Shown here: positions 63,094-64,000 of the stretch, one piece after another
Numbering within the stretch: position 1 is the first letter of the stretch
Layout of the letters: each line of letters begins with the position of its first letter
NCBI RefSeq assembly: GCF_042695135.1
Contig: NZ_CP170547.1
Span: forward strand, 2,976,001-3,040,000
Length of the DNA stretch: 64,000 nucleotides
Source of the DNA: Epilithonimonas sp042695135
GTDB lineage: Bacteria; Bacteroidota; Bacteroidia; Flavobacteriales; Weeksellaceae
Reading direction: 5' to 3'
The notes under the pieces: generated by a model
What the model saw: only the letters and a program-made list of their open reading frames with translations
Told to the model about the DNA's origin: nothing
The model's database searches: none
Program-made: the position numbers and the translations under genes

Positions 63094-63771
63094 TTGAAAA
63101 ATATATTTTTGATAATCTTTCTAATATTTTCAGTTTTATTCTCGGCACAAAATGAAACCGCCGACAGAACTGATAAAATTGCAGATGAGATGTGCTCCAA
63201 TCTGAAACAATCAGAAAATCTAAGTGACTCTACGAGAATTCAAATACTAAATGATAAATATATCCTTCCTTATTTAAGTGAATTTCCGGAGAAAAAACGT
63301 AAAAGCATAGCTGACAATCTATATATGAGATTTCAGAAACGTTGCGAATACTTCCGGGAATACTTATTAAAATCAGATCACAAACAAAGTGATAATTGGA
63401 TAAAACTCGATCAAAGGCCCAAAATAACAATTACAGAGAAAGAGATCGATCAATTAAAAAACAGTAAAGAGTTGTATTATTTTGAATATTCCGGGGACAA
63501 AACGTCTGTAAAAACCGACAGTAAATACTGGATAGAAACTTTTGCTGACAAAACAAATTCAAAACTATTTTACAATTGGACAGGTAAAAATAAATTTGAA
63601 TTAGAGTTCATTGAGAGTAATAACAATATGAGAAAAAATTTCAGCAGAAAAGGCGATAAATATATTTATGAAGTGATCAGCAAAGAAAGTGACTTCTACT
63701 GGATTCTTGTAACAATTCCTGATCAATCTCAATTGTTAAAATTCAAACTTTTTGAAGAAAATAGGTATTAG
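63094..63771 (+). CDS. secreted protein of unknown function
   Basis: 225 residues from the TTG at 63094, which gives a proper signal peptide (KNIFLIIFLIFSVLFSAQ). The frame open from 62956 overlaps iaaA and lacks signal character. The mature part is charged and helical in its first half (a long DEMCSNLKQSENL region), with beta strands later (YYFEYSGDKTSVKTD, YIYEVISKESDFYWILV). No family recognised. It follows iaaA by 19 bases and may be co-transcribed. Confidence 0.65.
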   Translation: MKNIFLIIFLIFSVLFSAQNETADRTDKIADEMCSNLKQSENLSDSTRIQILNDKYILPYLSEFPEKKRKSIADNLYMRFQKRCEYFREYLLKSDHKQSDNWIKLDQRPKITITEKEIDQLKNSKELYYFEYSGDKTSVKTDSKYWIETFADKTNSKLFYNWTGKNKFELEFIESNNNMRKNFSRKGDKYIYEVISKESDFYWILVTIPDQSQLLKFKLFEENRY

Positions 63772-63800
63772 TTCCAATTTATCTAAAAACCAAAAAAAAT

Positions 63801-63989
63801 CATTACAACACCACGTTGATTCATTCTGTTTGGGCAGTGATCCATTACAAAGCCTTATTGATTTACTGCGATAAGCCAATGAGTCATTACGTTGGTCCGT
63901 TGACTCACTTCGATAAAGCATTGTATCATTACGAAGCCTCAGTGATCCATTACGTTGAGCCGTTGATTCATTACGTTGAGGCAAATTCA
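63801..63989. repeat. nine-unit 21-bp tandem repeat
   Basis: Nine consecutive 21-base units begin at 63801, 63822, 63843, 63864, 63885, 63906, 63927, 63948 and 63969. Most start with CATTACG or CATTACA, and share ...GCC or ...GAG in the middle and TGATT/TGATC at the end. The period is exact and a multiple of three. Both the plus-strand frame and one minus-strand frame stay open through the array; the minus-strand frame gives a heptapeptide repeat like QRNESTA. There are no spacers, so it is not a CRISPR. Confidence 0.85.
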
Positions 63990-64000
63990 CTATAAATCAA

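Noticed and set aside
63801..63989. CRISPR array
   Set aside because: Units are contiguous with no spacers, are diverged from each other and only 21 bases long; no cas gene is nearby.
63736..63990. 84-codon minus-strand frame as a true gene
   Set aside because: It is open because of the 21-bp repeat, begins only with GTG, and extends into the end of the 63094 gene. It is reported as a repeat, not as a CDS.

Overview
The window looks like a chromosomal segment of a flavobacterium close to Chryseobacterium/Epilithonimonas (Bacteroidota, Weeksellaceae). The evidence is AT-rich DNA, almost no Shine-Dalgarno sequences, many -7 elements of the Bacteroidota type TAnnTTTG, two secreted proteins with C-terminal type IX secretion (T9SS) sorting domains, and an arginine cluster built on the acylornithine carbamoyltransferase ArgF'. 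The genus is an inference from gene content and style. No rRNA, tRNA, CRISPR array or complete insertion sequence was seen.

Layout. 0-8.4 kb: housekeeping and hypothetical genes (ATP-grasp-like protein, DUF421 membrane protein with an added zinc ribbon, HAD phosphatase, APC permease, PnuC, nitronate monooxygenase). 8.5-15.4 kb: two large T9SS cargo proteins flanking a HisKA_2 kinase/LytTR regulator pair. 15.6-24.5 kb: a HipA-like kinase/DUF3037 pair, GNAT, SnoaL and Ada proteins, a two-gene ABC system, DinB, a Crp-like regulator and a RelE/ParE toxin-antitoxin pair. 24.5-29.9 kb: pyrB, carA and carB, preceded by what reads as a pyrL-type attenuator (a 24-codon leader ORF whose stop codon runs into an intrinsic terminator). 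30-39.3 kb: an Lrp-type regulator and the arginine cluster GNAT-argG-argC-argD-argF'-argB-argE-argH; argE carries a one-base frameshift.

39.4-48.6 kb: a co-oriented carbon-uptake module with an IS1-InsA-like zinc-ribbon/HTH protein, an outer-membrane porin, an MHS-type symporter, two tiny membrane proteins, a sodium-solute-symporter/histidine-kinase fusion, a receiver-only response regulator and acetyl-CoA synthetase. 48.6-58.1 kb: an accessory region with duplicated small secreted proteins, a truncated T5orf172 gene, a membrane protein plus DUF6602 PD-(D/E)XK nuclease-like pair, a membrane-anchored HNH protein, a periplasmic tyrosine phosphatase, a HxlR/SDR divergent pair with three TTGTRCAA palindromes, an esterase, and a frameshifted zeta-toxin gene with a 48-codon partner. 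58.1-63.1 kb: cyanophycin metabolism (CphA synthetase divergent from cyanophycinase and an isoaspartyl peptidase). The window ends in a nine-unit 21-bp tandem repeat.

How the parts connect: carbamoyl phosphate from CarAB feeds both PyrB and the ArgF' branch. The arginine made there could be stored as the Asp-Arg polymer cyanophycin and recovered by cyanophycinase and the isoaspartyl peptidase. Several families of short interspersed repeats fill the intergenic gaps, especially inside the arginine cluster. All assignments come from reading the sequence and from family knowledge; no database search was run.
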